Shown piece after piece: positions 35,401 to 50,400 of a stretch of DNA of 60,000 bases. Under the pieces are notes generated by a model that was not told the DNA's origin, did not search any database, and worked only from the letters and a program-made list of their open reading frames with translations. How positions within the stretch are numbered: position 1 is the stretch's first letter; every line of letters starts with the position of its first letter. The stretch lies in assembly GCA_949358305.1 (NCBI GenBank), contig OX442316.1, positions 1,366,001 through 1,426,000 of the forward strand, written 5' to 3'. Source of the stretch: Strigamia acuminata (taxonomy: Eukaryota > Arthropoda > Chilopoda > Geophilomorpha > Linotaeniidae). The translations under genes and the position numbers were made by a program.

Positions 35401-38400
35401 CTGTTGAAATGCTTTGACGTTTGGTGTTCTCTTCAATCTGTTGAGCACTGCTGAATATGGGAGTGAAGCCTTTTTCTGTTACACCAGGTTTGAAATCTCC
35501 CTGATAAATTGGTGCGGCCGGAAATGCATTATTCACTTGGTGAGCGGTGAAGGAAGACGGTTGAATTAGAGTGAGATCATTTGGTGGTGGTGCTAATGCA
35601 TCATTCTGTGGGACAACAATTGGTATCACATTATGATGTTGTGCTGGTTGTTGCAAGGGAATAAATATTGGGTCCTGAGCAGCAGGGACAATGACACCTG
35701 AAGGTATTTGAGGTGAGTTTATCTGATGGTGTATATTTTTGTCAGTGTCATTTCTATTGCTGATTGCATTCATGCCACCCGATGACAAAAATGCAGCAGC
35801 CAGTCCACCGAGAATTGGAGCCACACCAGATAAGAATGAATTTCCTCCACTTCCAATGGCTGCATTGTTACCAGAAGCAGGTTGAGGTCTTGAATGTGTA
35901 ACAATGGGAGTGTTAGTTGTGGTTAAACTCGATACACTTGTTGACCGCATACTGGTGGAAGGACTTGGCGTGAAAACTGGAACTGGAGAACTTGACGATG
36001 TTAATAAGCTCGCTTGCTTTTCATTAGAATTTTTGATGTCGTTAAAAAATATTATCGTTGAACCACTGACAACAGTTGTCGGTGATGCCACTGAAGTTGA
36101 AGGTTGGGAATGTAGTCTTGTAGGTAAAATGGTTTCTATTGAAGACTTGATATCAATTTTACTATTGATTACAGTATTACTTCCATCAATTAGTGTAGTG
36201 TAAGACGTAAAGGTTGTGAAGTATGTCCTTACACGTATTACATCGGGTGCCTTGGTTGGCTGGGTTTCAAATGGAGATGTTGGTTGAATCTCAACAAAAT
36301 TTGCTGATTGTGTAGGAATTGGCAATGTTGTATTAACAGATCTCAGTAAACTGCTGGATAGAGATGGTGTTATCACATCACTTACGACATTAGACTGGGT
36401 CTCTTCTCGGCTACTGATGGATGTTCCAGTGCCATCAAAATATGTTGTGTAGTATGTATATGTAGTGAAATAAGTTTTAACATTGTATTGTGATGGTTGA
36501 GTCAGGGATGATGTTAAAACTGGGCTTGGAATGGATGATGTGGTTATTGCGCTGTAGGTTATCGATGGACTACTTTCCACTGGCTGTTTTACAGTATTGG
36601 TAATAACCTCAAAATTGCTGCTTGTAATCACATTACTTCCTTCCAAGAAACTTGTATAATATGTAAATGTTGTCAAGTATGTTTTTGTCATAACATTTTT
36701 ATCGCTAAGCGCTATATCATTGCTTGATGCTTCGATCAGAGTTGTCGTTGCTGTTGTTGGTGTTGGGGTAATGGATAGTACTCCTAAAAACGGTGCTCTT
36801 GTTATAATAATTTGGGTAACCACTTCTTCTGCACTGGTCACAACTTCATTTGAGCCTTCGTAAGTGGTACTGTAGAATGTATTTGTGCTGCTGGATGTTT
36901 TTGTTTCAAGAAGAGTCAACCTCGAAGGAATGCTCGATTCGGATGCATGGATCAAAGTGTTAAATGTCGTGCTCTTGCTAGTCACGGTGTGAATGGCATT
37001 TTCAGTCTTAAATAAGTGTAGATAGGTATATGTTGTAAACAAAGTCTCCGTTATGCCTGGAGTGTGGGCCACTTCTGAAACTTCAACAGGAGGGGTCTGA
37101 AGCGGAGTAGAAGAAATCAGAAGCGGAGGTGTTGCTGTAGGCACTGCATCTCTGGCCATAACAGATGAAGAGATTTCTTCACGGCTCACAACACGACTAT
37201 TACCACCTTCAAAAAATGTTGTAAAATAGGTGAATGTTGTATAGATAGTTTTTTGAGGGATTAAAGATGTCAATTGTTGTCTTGGCGACTCGCTTGCAAT
37301 GATTGGCGTTGCTTCAGATGATGATCCAGCAACAAGAAGAGTTACTCCATCGGGCATTACTTTTGTCAGTAATTCTGTTTTCAGCTGAGAGGAAGTAGAT
37401 GCTTCAGATGATGTTGATGTGGTACTCAAATTGCGTACATCTGTAGTAAAAAAAAGGTAATTTAAACTCCTTATTAAGACATTTTCAATTTCTTACCATT
37501 ATTGGTGTTTATATCTGAGATGTTCAAAGGTGGCTTTGATGTAACATCTACAGGAAGTGGAACTGCAAAAATAGGCAATAATTAAAGTTTGCTTCTTAGT
37601 TATAAGAACCAGCATTCATGTAGTTGCTTGAATGACAATTCTTATAATTTTCAACTGGACACATGATTTGTAAATCACTTGAAAGTATTTCATTTTATAG
37701 AGATGTGAGGATCAAATCATGAAAATATGAAGAATATACCAATAGATTTCTATACACCAAATGTTAGACAAGGTTCTTTACATAATTATACTGTATGAAT
37801 CTATAATTTTGTTGTAAGCTTATGATGAGTACTGTAATGAGTGTAATTGATAAATTTTGAACAATTTGATCCTCAAAGTTGAGTGAGAGTCTAAAAAATC
37901 AATGTAACATAGATGTAGGATAGAATTGTGCTGTTAACTCACCAACAAATGTGGAAAAAAGAGACAAAGTTGATGTCACAGTTTCTGTAAGAGTTTTGGT
38001 CACCACTTCTGTTGTAGACTCCTCTTTAGTCGAAACGACCTGGCTGGTACCATCCAGGCGAGTGATGATGTATGTGTAAGTTGTGGTAAGAGTTTCCAGG
38101 ACAGTGCGAGTTGTTTCCAACTCAGTGAGAGATGATTGGACAGAAGATGGTGAAAGTCTGCTTAGGGTTGAGTAAGGGGACGTGAAGCTTTTAGAGGATG
38201 AAAGGAAAGGATGCACATTTGACGAAGAAGATGGAAATTTGCTTGAGGAAAAGATAGAGGAGGTTAAGGAATAAATGGATGATGATGGTGATGAAGACGA
38301 GCTAGATGTTGGGAAGGTTGAGGATTGTTGTGAACTAAGTTGTGAAGATTGAAGAGTGCTTTGAATGTTTGTGTCCGAGGTGGAATCGGTGGTTTCAATT

Positions 38401-41400
38401 TCAGCGCTAATGTCGTCCGAAGTGGATGATTGCTGCTGAGATGCCGTCAACTCAGCCAATTCTTCCGGTGCCAAAGTACGCAATGAAGATGTGACAACAT
38501 TCAAAGTTCTTGTATGGGTTCCGCCAAGAAACGGTACTAAAGTCGTCGTAGTGTAAGTTACGTAAACCACATTTGACGGTAACGGTTTACTCGATGAACT
38601 TCTAACTCTGGTAAAAGGTTTTCTTGAGCCAAAACCTCTCCTTGAATATGTTGAGGACGACGATGATGATGGATAACTACTGGACGATCCTCTAAATGAA
38701 CTTCCTCTTGTGCTTTGATATCTGAATTTACTACTGCTTAAAGTTGATAAGGGTAGTGCTGGCGTTGATACCACTGATTGCGATGTGGACACTTCAGGGG
38801 ATTCAGAAGTGGTTGCTTCATGGGATACTTCAGTCTCAAATGAACTTTCTAATTGGAAAGTTGATTCAGATTCAATTTCATCATCAGGTAATTTGATGCT
38901 CGATTCAAAAATTGGTTCTTCGGTTGTTTCCAACTCAAAAGAAGATTCTATTGGTGGCTGTGAGCTGGGTTTGACTCTGGTCCGTAGAACCTTGTATCTG
39001 GAGCCCTTAGGTCTGAGAACTCGAGTCCTTGTTGCAAAGATGCGACTTGGGGAAGATGAGGTAGTGGAGAAATCGCTCAGGATAGTTGGGTTGTCAGTTA
39101 GCAGTTTTGTGCTTGTGGCAGACATGGGTACATTGCCGAACATGACTATGGTCTTGTCGCCCAAATTGACCGACGTGGTCCGATCTCCAAGCACCCTAAA
39201 TCCCAAGTTGGTGAGTGGTGAATCTGTATTAAGCGTGTACAGACCGAAAGAATCTTCTGTGCGTTGGAAATTTTCCGGTAAAGGTTTGGTGCTTCCTCGG
39301 ACTAACTCTCTGTGGGTAGCTTCACTGCTCGAATATTTCGTTTCGGATTCATCGATAAATGTGTAATAATATGTATAAATTGTCAAATATGTCCTCGGTG
39401 CATCACCAGGACCTACGCCATGCCGGCGACCATTGATAGATGTAACAATTGGGCGTTCTGTTGGCTTCACTTTGATAACATGTTCACTAGGTGGTAGAGT
39501 TGGAAGAATTCCACCATCTGATACTCGGATTCTAGAGCCTGCATTCACAATTGTTGTGACGCCTTTTCGAGTCCTGGTGCCAAAATTGGTCAATCTTGCT
39601 TCTTCAACTGGCATACTGTATCCAGCACTTGTTTGAATGATGCTTGCCACTCTTGTATTGAGTGGTTCTGTCGTTACCACTGATGTTATAGCCTCGCGGC
39701 TCCTCATTTGAGTGATGCCATCTGATATGAGGGTTGAAAAATATGTGAAAGTGGTGTAATACGTCAAAGCTATGGGATGAGTTGGAAATAATCTTGTTCG
39801 TGTTCTGCTTCCTTTTATGTGTGAAGGGCTTTCAGTTTTAGAAGTTATTTTATCTGCTGTTGTACTTTCTGTCATGCTTATTGGCTTGGAAAGTTTATTG
39901 GAAACTGTTCCTCTGATTGGTACTTTGACACGTCGACTAGAAATTATTCTTTTTGATCCAAATGTGTTTGAAGCTGCCGATGGTCGAACTCGAATCAATT
40001 TTACTCTTGATCTACTGACTTTGGGTGTTGTTTCTTCACTCGTAAAACTATTTTCTACTTCACTCATTGTGAATGTTGGTTGTGTGGACGTTTCTTCTAT
40101 TTCCTCTTCGTAGTCCTCTTCTTCAGAGTCATCATCTTGATTTTCGTCTCTTCCTTCTTCGTCTTTGTTTTCTACATCTAATGCAATTAATGATTTTGGT
40201 ACCAATCGATTCAGTTGTGGATTGTTAATTGATACCTCGGCTGAATCTTTTGTTGACAATTGCTGTTCGCTGTCTGTGGTCACTTTGGGTTTAATTCTAA
40301 CCAATTTTCTGGAAACTGGTCTTCTAACTCTTGACACCTTTTGTCTAACCAGTTTTACGGGAGTGCTTGGTTTTATAGTGTCAGAATCTTCAGGTTCATC
40401 AGTTTCAAAAAGTTTTGTTTGTAAAACTCTAGAACCCCTTAACTGACTAGCTGTGAATCCACGCTGAATGGTGTTTGCAGGATTTCTAGTAACAGTTTCT
40501 ACTGTGCTGCTTATTCTGTGACTCCCATCTTTAAATCTTGTGTAATATCTTGTGTAAGTTCGTAATTTAGTGTCTTCGTCCTCTGATTCATCTTCAGGCT
40601 CCTCCTCATCTTCTGCTTCCTCTGCTTCTTCATCCTCTTCATTATCGTCAATTGCCCGTTTCGTTCTTTTTTCAATCGTTGATTCCGAAACTTGTTCGAC
40701 ATCTGAATCATCTTCATCATCGTCAACCTCGTCAGATTCCAAACCATCGTCATCTTCTAAGCCATCTTCTTGACTATCTGCATCCTGTGAGTTTTTTGTC
40801 AACTCCTCCTTGTAATTATCGAGTGAATCTGTTTCTAAGTCTTTTCGCAATCCATACTCATCAATGTCTGTTAATGCCGAGACCAAAATAACATTAGCAT
40901 TGTTTCTAATATCTTGGTGATAAGTTTCATCATCCCCAATCAAATCGTACAATTCGGGTAGAGCAGTCATTTCTAATATGTCAGTTGGTTTTGATATAAT
41001 CCCAGCTGCCCTTCTAACTCGTCCAGTTTCATCATCTTCGCCATTAGCATTCAATGTCACCGTTGTAATGAAGGAGTTAAATTGTCCTGGTTTTTCACCA
41101 GACAAGTACAATGTCAAAACACTCGTTATTGGTGTTGTCCGTTCTGGTTTAGGATGTTTTGTTTCTCTTTTAGGTGGTGGAGGTGGAGCAACCTCCACTT
41201 CTTCTTCACTCTCAAGTTCAAATTCTGGTTCGTATAATTCAGGATCCATAGTTACAATTGATGGCTGAATCATTGTTTCTATGGCTGATGGTGGTGCCAG
41301 CTGTTGTTGTTGTTGCTGTTGGAGTTGTGGTTGCAAAAGTTGGTATTGGAGTGGATTAAACAGTGGGAAAAGTGGGTTTATTGCTTGATAATTAGGCGCT

Positions 41401-44400
41401 ACAGTCACAGGCAGCATTGTTGAAGTAATTATAGTTGTTGGATACACTTTTCTCTCAGAGAGTGTACTGTATTTAGTTTTACCACGGAATACCAAAGGAA
41501 TAATGGATGATGAGTGAACGGTTGTAGTTGTCACGTGCGTATAATACGAAGTGGTCAAACTAAGTTGTTGTTGTTGTTGTTGGTTTGGAAAAAATTGATT
41601 CAGCAGCAATTGCGGTAGCAATAAGGATGCTAACTGGTTGGTGGCTTGAAGTGGTACAAGTTGTGTGCTCTCAGTAACAACTGTAGTAACTCCGTACAGT
41701 GTTACAGTAGATGTTTTTGTTTCTCTGCCACCACCTCGCAGTCGACTAATAGTTGCTGTTGGTTTCACTGATGATGTAATAATAACTTCAGTAATGCGGG
41801 CTATAGTCGGATTGAGAATATCTGTGACTATAGAAGATTCTAAAACAAATTTGGTTTTTCCAAATTCATTAACGGTAGAATAATCGTTCGTCCGTAGTAT
41901 TTGTTCACTTAGTGATGTTGTCGGCAATGTTCTAATTTCAGTTTCTCGGCCATGAAAGATTGTTAAAACTTTGCTTGTATTTAGCGTGTGAGTAACTGTG
42001 ATAAGTGGTGGCATTATAGGTGTGCGGATTACTTGCTTGTTTCTTTTCATAGATCCAGATCCCCACGAATCAGATACAGCGCTTTTACTTCGGGGAGCAT
42101 GTCTAGCTTCACCAATTCTTCTCCGAGTTGCCACTACCTTTCTTGTGTAGTCTGATCTGTTTCTGGTTGTCAGTCTTGATCTTCGAGTTGCTGTGGGTCT
42201 AATTGTAAATTTTTCACGACTGTTTCGTTTTGTTGACCGTGATCTACTTCTGGTTTTGGTGGGTCTGACTTTAGTGGTTTGGGTAGACATGTCGCTCAAT
42301 GACACTGCGGAAGAGATTGTCTTTGCTCTTCGGCGTTGTGTTTGAGTTCGTAAATTATTCTTTGTTGTTCTTGTCGGTACAGTCTGGCTGTTCTCTTTGG
42401 CTTTTGAAGAAGATTTTGCTGTTCTAGCTCGAATAGTAATTTTACGGAGGGGTCCAGATTGGCTTTTAGTTGGAGATTGGTTTTTAGTTGGTGTCTGGCT
42501 TTTGGATGGTGATATGGTTGACCTGTTGGGTCGCTGATATCTAAGCCGATAAAGTTTTTTCATGCCATAATCTTCACCACTTTCTTCACTACTGCTTAGT
42601 TTTCTTGGTGAGCGCTTTTTTCTGGACACTTGGTCTTCAGCAAATTCATGGACGTAAATTTGACCAGTTTCAGCTTCTATTTCGTGCAGTTCCGATCCAG
42701 ATTCCTTTTGATCGTCAATGTCTAGATTTTTATCTTTCCGGTTTTTTGAACGATTACGAGGAAAGAGCGGCCGTCTTTGGCCCGGTCTAAAATGTCTGAA
42801 TAGGACTTTGCGCTTATCAACATTTTCATCCTGTGTGTCCTCATTTTCATCTTCATTTTGCTTGTTAGTTGATGTGCTTTTAGAAACTTGTTTGTCAGCT
42901 ATGACTCTTGACGTTGACGTTACGGTTACTGTTTCTTCCATTACATCTTCATGTTCATTTTCTTCAGGGTCTTCAATACTGGTCAAAGATGGTGGAGTAG
43001 GTGTAGTTTCAAAAGAAGGCTCAATCAGACTGTTTTCTGCTGTTGCAGTAAATGCAGTGGAGCCACGACTTGATGGCTTGTAATAAACAGATGATGTTGC
43101 ATATGGACTGCTGCTAACAAGACCTGAACTTTTACTGAATCTTGAATTTCTTGGACGGAAAGTAAATTTTCCTCTTGACGATGGTACCGCTTTAGTGCTG
43201 CCACTTGCTCGACTTGAACTTCTTCCACTGCTTGATCTTCCAGGATAGCTCGAAACCCTATTACCAGATGAACTTGATCGACTTCCGGGATAGCTTGAAC
43301 CACGACCTCCATTTCTGGAATTGGTAGGCCTGTAGCCTTGTGAACTTGAACCTCGGAAACCCGGTGATGATCCACGAAAGCTGCCTGAAGAAGATTTAGT
43401 TCCGCTGTTTCTGGATGGAGACGATCCTCGAGCAAAAGGTCTGGTTTTAGAAGTAGTGGCAGCCGAGGCAGTTACAGATACTGCAGGACTCAAACTACTG
43501 CTTGTAGATTTTCTATTAAAAAAGTTGTTTGGTCTTAGTCTTGAGTTGAAAGGTCTCACGGTTGGTCTGAATCGAGATGATGTTGGTTTTATGGCACTGG
43601 GTGATGACTCATTTGATTCTTGTACAGAAGAACTGTCTATCAGCGGTGATGTTGATATTGGAATAGAAAACAAAGGCGAATTTGAACTGATTTTTGTTGT
43701 TTCCAATGTATTGGAAGTCAGCGTTATGCTTGAAGTTAATATCCTAGTAGTTGGCTGCAATATTTGTGCATAAGAGCCTTCAATGTATGTGCCTAATACT
43801 TGAGTTTCATGTTGGGTTGTGATTCCACTATTGACTTCACTACTTCCAGGTATTGTCGACACCAAACCAGTCTTATAAATGTCATCAGTTGTTGATTTTG
43901 TTTTTTCTTGCACGTGAGAAGCTGTGGCTGCTCCCAGGAGAATTCTGGATGTACTCTCTACTATTTGTGCATACGTTCCTTCAATGTAGGTACCAATTAC
44001 TCGACTTGTGAATAAAGTAACAGTGCCACCATTGACAATACTGCCTGAAGTCTCTGTGACAAGACCAGTTGGATATAGATTTACTAGTGTTGTAGGTGTA
44101 ACAACAGAAGCACCAGAAACGCTCCCAGACAATGGACTACTACTGCTAACGATTGCAACATCAGGCCCAACAAATATTGAGGAACTAGTTTGTTGAATGT
44201 GGGCATACAGTCCATTAACATATGTACCATAAACTTCGGTAACATAAGCTGTTGTGAGTCCTCCTTTGATGTCTGTAGAATTTATAGTAGAAAGAAGTCC
44301 TATTTTGGAACTTGAAGCACTTGTTAATGGAACCTGTGTTGTTGAAGTCAGGGCATTATTTGCGCCAGGAGTGAGAATATTGTTTGCACCTGGAGTTAGT

Positions 44401-47400
44401 GCATTATCTGAAGTGGACGCATTGTTTGCACTTGGCGTAGGCATGATTTTCAATTCAGTCGTTGGCGAAGTAGCTGTAGTTGGTATAAATGTTACACCGG
44501 TTGTGTCCGTAATGACTGTTGAACTTGTTTCCAGTCTGCTTGTAATGAATGATTGGTCGTCTTTGTATGATGTGGTGTAATATGTAAATGTCGTGAAAAA
44601 CGTAGTAGCCGTTGAAATTGTAGCGGGACTACTCTGCTGTCCAGAGCTTACACTGGCACTACCCTTATGTTCCGGAGTTGCACTGATACTATAAAGCTGC
44701 TCCGGAGTAACGGTCTTTACTGTTGAAACCCCTATTCTTGATGCAGTTTCGGGCCCGAAGTACACGGTGGATTTAATTTCTTCGTGGCTTTTTGTAGTAG
44801 ACGTATCTCCATCGTAAAAAGTTGTGTAGTACGTGAAGGTTGTGTACTTTGTCATAGGATAACTTTCGGTTATTTCGGCAGAAGATAACTGAATGCTTGA
44901 AGTGTCTGTAATGACATTGGTTCGAGTTGATTCATCGCTCGTAATACTTGTTATTCCATCTTTAATGAATGTAGTGAAGTAAGTGTACGTTGTGTACACG
45001 CTTTTCAAATTATCCATTGTAGATGTTGAAGCCCTTGGTTTAATGGTGTCTGTGGTTACACTGGATATGGTTTCTAAGCGAGTTGATGTTAGGGTGTGCT
45101 CTCCACTGTAAAATGTTGTGTAGTATGTAAATGTTGTGTACAGTGTCCGCAGAACTGGACTTGGCAATTGAAGTTCACCTATAGGATACGATGAAGAGGG
45201 AAGAAGATATTTAGTAAATGACTTTTCTGTTGTCACTTCATTCACCATCATTGGTAAATGAGTGGAATTTTCATTGATTGTCAAATTGTTCAAAACTAAT
45301 TGACTTATGTTACGAACAAATTTACTTTCTTTGACAGTTTCTGATTGGTTAAGCAGATCGATATTGAGATCGGCATTGGCTTGAATGACTTGAAACTCAG
45401 AAAAAGTAGTTGTAGGTTGAGAGGATTCAGCTAGAGGATTTAGGATAGCGACAAGAACTTGGGATTCAGTTATGTTTGGTGCTAATGAAGGAATGGAAGA
45501 AGAGGAGTGCATTGAAATTGAATCTTTCACACTTCTGCCCACAGGTTCAAGTGGTGAAATAGTTGATTCCACCACATTGCTGCCACCGGTAGCGACAGAT
45601 TCTCTCGGCACTATGACTATTGAGCTGGTCACTGAACTGCTACCGTTTAAAAAGAATGTCGTGAACTGCGTAAAAGTATTGAACTGTTGTTGCGGTGCGG
45701 CCAATTGGTCGGTGTCAACAGCATGAGCGTGTGCGACTTCGTCCGGTTCTGTCTTTGAAACTTGTGTTGGCGTTAGAAGAATGGGCACAGTTTTCAATAC
45801 CACTTCGGTAGCAGTTTCTTCTCGGCTGATTACGGATGTCGAGCCATCTAAAAAGAATGTGGTGTAGTATGTATTTGTTGCAGTAATCATTTCTGATACT
45901 ACAGAACTTGTCAGTTGGCTTTCTGCAATGCCAGACACATCTCTTGTGTGATCAGCTTCTATTGGCACAAAACTGGTCTCAACAATTACGTTGCTTGTTG
46001 CTGAGGTTGAATTGTCCATAAATAGAGTCGTTAGGTACGTTACGTTATTCATGATTGTTTTAACGTGATCTGTCATTCCATTGGGTTTGGAAGGCTCGCT
46101 TGTCTCTGGTATATTTGTAGTTTGGTTTTTTAAATCAGGAATTGGAACGGCAACGGTCATTAGTTGTTCACTACTTGATATGAAAGAATGTCCATCTCGG
46201 ATATAAGTTGTAAAAAACGTGTAAGTCACAGTTTGGACATTTCCAGGTGAAGCTGTTGTTATTTCTTGCAAACTTGGAGTTGGTATATTATCTTCCGTTG
46301 TGGTTAAGATGGGAATTTGTGAGAATGGCATATCGGAAATTGCAACTATTTCTGTGGAAGTTACTTCTTGGCTAGCAACGCTCGTTCCATTTTGCAGAAA
46401 AAATGTTGTAAAATACGTGTAAGTGGTGTACCGTGTCATCATATCCACGCTAGTTTTTTCAGTTTGCGGTGTATTGAGATTTATGGTTTCAGTACTCTGT
46501 TGATCAGTTATTGATGTTTCTAATGATTCGTTGATTAAATTCGAAATTACTATTGTTGACGACGATACCGAAGGAAAGTTACCATTGTAACTCGTAACAA
46601 ATTGTGTCAAAGTAGTAAACATTGTTTTTGCACTTGCTGACACTTGTTCAATGAAACTTTGGGTGTCTTTTGATGGCAATTCAATCGTTTCTTCAGTTTT
46701 TGAGGGATTGTTTCGAATTATTGTCTGATAAATCAAAGGGATTGTTGTAATCGATTCGTTATGAACAACTTCCGCAACAGGCAAAGTACTTGTGACAACA
46801 ATAGAAGTCACAGTAGAAATGTCCCCTCTCAATATTGTGCTGTACGATGTAAACAACAATGTTCCCATGATAGGACTAACCGAGATTTGAGGTGTGCTCG
46901 CAATGGGTTCCTCGCTAATATTAATCTTTGAGTCTTGAACAATGTTTGTTATTGTTTCTTGGCTCGTTACTACACTTGGAAAAGGCAATTGTGTTTCGGT
47001 GGTGAATGCGGTGAGTGTGGTTAATTGGGTCTCGGGAAGTGATGGAGCTGATGATATCTCATTGACTGCGTCTATCGTTGGTAGAACTAGAACTTGTGAC
47101 ATTATTTCCACATTGGATGTAACAAATGGGAAATTACCTCTTGTAATGGTGGTGTAATGAGTAAAGGTTGAAAATGTGGTCATAAGTTGATCTTCCTTGG
47201 TTAACGCAGCACTTGTCTCTTCGAAATGAATAACTTCCGTGTTAACACCGTTTTCTATGTGAATATCAGAAGTAACACTTGGGAATAAACCGTTTACTAC
47301 GTTAAAATCAGTGAATGTGGTTGCATCTTCGGACTTAATTGTCAAAGAAGGTTGAATTTCTGATTTTATATTATCTGGAACAACGTTTGACACTGTGTCA

Positions 47401-50400
47401 AAACTGGATACGATACTCGGAAAATTGTCTTTGATTATCGTGCTATAATGCGTGTAGGTAGTGTATTCTGTTTGCGAAGGGACATCTTCCTCCACAGTAA
47501 TTGTGTGCAATAAGCTGGAAGTACTTTGAATGACTTGAGCATAGTTTCCTTCAATAAACGTTCCAATAATAATAGTAGTAAACTGCGTTGTCGTACCATC
47601 ACTTTCAAGAACGCCTTCGGTAGACGAAATAATTCCCAACGGGAACTCGTCTTCGGGTTGAATCAGATCCATATCTCCTACATCAACCATTTCAGAGAAT
47701 GGGTTGCCACCCGTATTAGGCTTATTGTGAAAGTCAATTGTTTCAAGTAAGTCACTTTGTTCCGATACACTGAATTCTTCAATAGTTGGCTTCAATTCGA
47801 TGGTTTGCGGTGCTTCTGTTTGTTCAGTCTCAATTGTTGGCTTCAATTCAATGGTTTGCATTGGTAATATTTGTTCGGTCTCGGTCGATGGCTTCAACTC
47901 AATGGTTTGCATCGTCACTTGCTCCGTCTCGATCGAATGAGATAAATCTTCACTCGTGATTAAAACACCGATAATTTCAGAAGTAAGCTGGCTCGTACTT
48001 GAAGATGGCGTCTGTTCGGTGTTAGCTATCTCTGTGTTGGATTCTTCGGTTGCCGCGGATACTTCAACAGCCAGCGATGGTTGCAGTATTGTTTCCATTT
48101 CCTTGGACATCTCTTGAGTGCTTGTTGTGCCGATTTTACTGAGAACAAAATCTTGTTTGGAGTCCCGAACGACGTCTACTATTTCATTTATTTCAGAAAT
48201 GCTTTGTTCAAACAAGCTTTTCGACGGTTGGATTTTAAACGTTGTTTCCGCATTGTTCGTGGATTGCGGAACGAACACGATCTCGGTGCCGGACACCGTA
48301 GTCGTAAAGTCGACGAATCCTTTGAGGGTTATTTTAGAATGCTTCACTATGTTTTTGCGAGTTGCCTGTGTATTTGCAAATGTGACCCTCTTGGTTGTTT
48401 TGTGGACATTTCCTCTGATGATGGCCGGTGACGGACGGAAAAAGCGCGACCGTGCAGTTGGCAAAACGTTTGCTTCGCCAATTCCAACAGTGTGCGTGTG
48501 AAGAGGCGAGAGTGGTTTTTTGTGCACCTCTGGTTTCATGTTTTCACCTAACTTTTCATTCGGAGGAAATGCCTTCTTGGAAACGGGATCGATTACTCCT
48601 CCTTGTAAGCTGGATTCGGTTGCCGGTTCTTGTAACTCCTGCACGATGTCTTCGGCCGTTGACAAAGTTTCTCCCGTTGACATTTCCGTTGTTGTCACTT
48701 GTTTTGTCGCTTTACTGGCATCGAACTTTTTCGACTTCTTCATCTTCTCTTCACCGACGGTGTAGGTTATGACGTACGCCGGATAGACGAAATCGTTGCC
48801 TTTCGGTAGTCGTTGAGTCTGAATGGGATCCATTTTCTTAGTTGCCGCTTTGCTGCTGGTCAAAGAAGGTCTGCTGGGTAATAATTTGCCGGAGACGAAG
48901 ACGTTTGCCGAGATTGTCTCTCGCGGTGTCCAATCCGGAGCTGGAAAAGATGGCACGACCGTTGCGGAAGCCAATAAATCCGGATGGTCGCTCGAATAGA
49001 AATTTGAGAAAATGGTTGCTTGTTTTCTGAGTTCCTCTTCTGCCTCCATTTTGGCCATCATGGCTGCCTTATTGGCGTCAACATCCGCTTGCTCTCCCCA
49101 TTCGATCGATGACACTATCGACGGATGTATCGTTGATATAACGGTGCTGAAGAATCTGAAGTATTGTCCGTCGGGGGCATTTTGACCGTACATTTCCGTT
49201 GTCATCATACTGGTTAATCCATCATGAACAACTGTTTGCACAGTAGAACTGAGGAATCCCGTACTTTTTTCCAAGTTTGTCAGATTGAATTTGGATCCTT
49301 AAGAATGGGAGTGCAAGTGCATGATAAAAAGAAAGGTGATGGTGGTGTTAGTGAAATAGCAACAAAAAAATAATAATAAAATAAATAATAAAATCAAAAT
49401 CAATATTTTCTGGCAGAACTAACTGATTAGATTAGCATTAAAATCAATACTTGACTATTGAGGACTATTGAACCAATGGTGTCACCAATCAGTTCTGCAA
49501 TTAGCATGTGGAGAATGGGATAGTTCTGAGAGATCAAGCCAATCAAGCCAATGTTGAGAAATAATAGCGAGAGTACACATAAAGAACAAGTTACAGTCTT
49601 GACTTAAGAACTGACGACAACCCCAGCTGGTTGAATATCCAATTTATTGCAAAACTCTCATTGGTTGTTTCTTTTGAGCTGGTAGAAGGCCAGTAACCAA
49701 TGGGAGTTTAAAATAGAATGGTCAACTTTATTTTCTCAGATATAAGAAATTTTGCATAGACATGAGAATGGATAGGATAAGAGATTTTGTTTTGTTCTAG
49801 AGATTTGTTTTGTTTTCTTTGCATGTTAGGCTCAAATCTTACCTGAAGATACTTGTCTTTTCTTCCTATTTGACAACTCATTATCATTGTCATCTAGAAA
49901 TGAGCATGAAAATGAATCTTCATCCACTGAAACTGTAAACAAAATTTATATAACTTATTGGCCGATTTTGCACAAATATCGACTAATACAACAATGCCGG
50001 ATTAAGCCTAGACAAATTTCTTTGCAGGATCTCTTGTAGAATTATGTTTTTGACAAAAATTGATTTTTTTGGTCTAAATTTTTTTTTTTAAATTAGATGT
50101 TTGTCTATAATCCGCTCCTGAATACCAATACCGATATTTCCAACTCACAACATTTCACTGTTTGAATTATTGGATTTAATTGTTTGTAACTAGCACAAAA
50201 ACGTGATAAATTGTGTGAAATGTATCCGCTGCCCTTGTAAACACCGGTATTGGTGGAAAACTTGCTCCGAGTATCTGATACCTTCATCCGAACCCTCGAC
50301 GCAGTCAAATATGCCGTCTTTTAGCCTGGACTGAGGAATGCACCTTGGAAAGCCACACAAACATGTGTACTCGTCTTCTCTACATTCTAAAAATTGAAAC

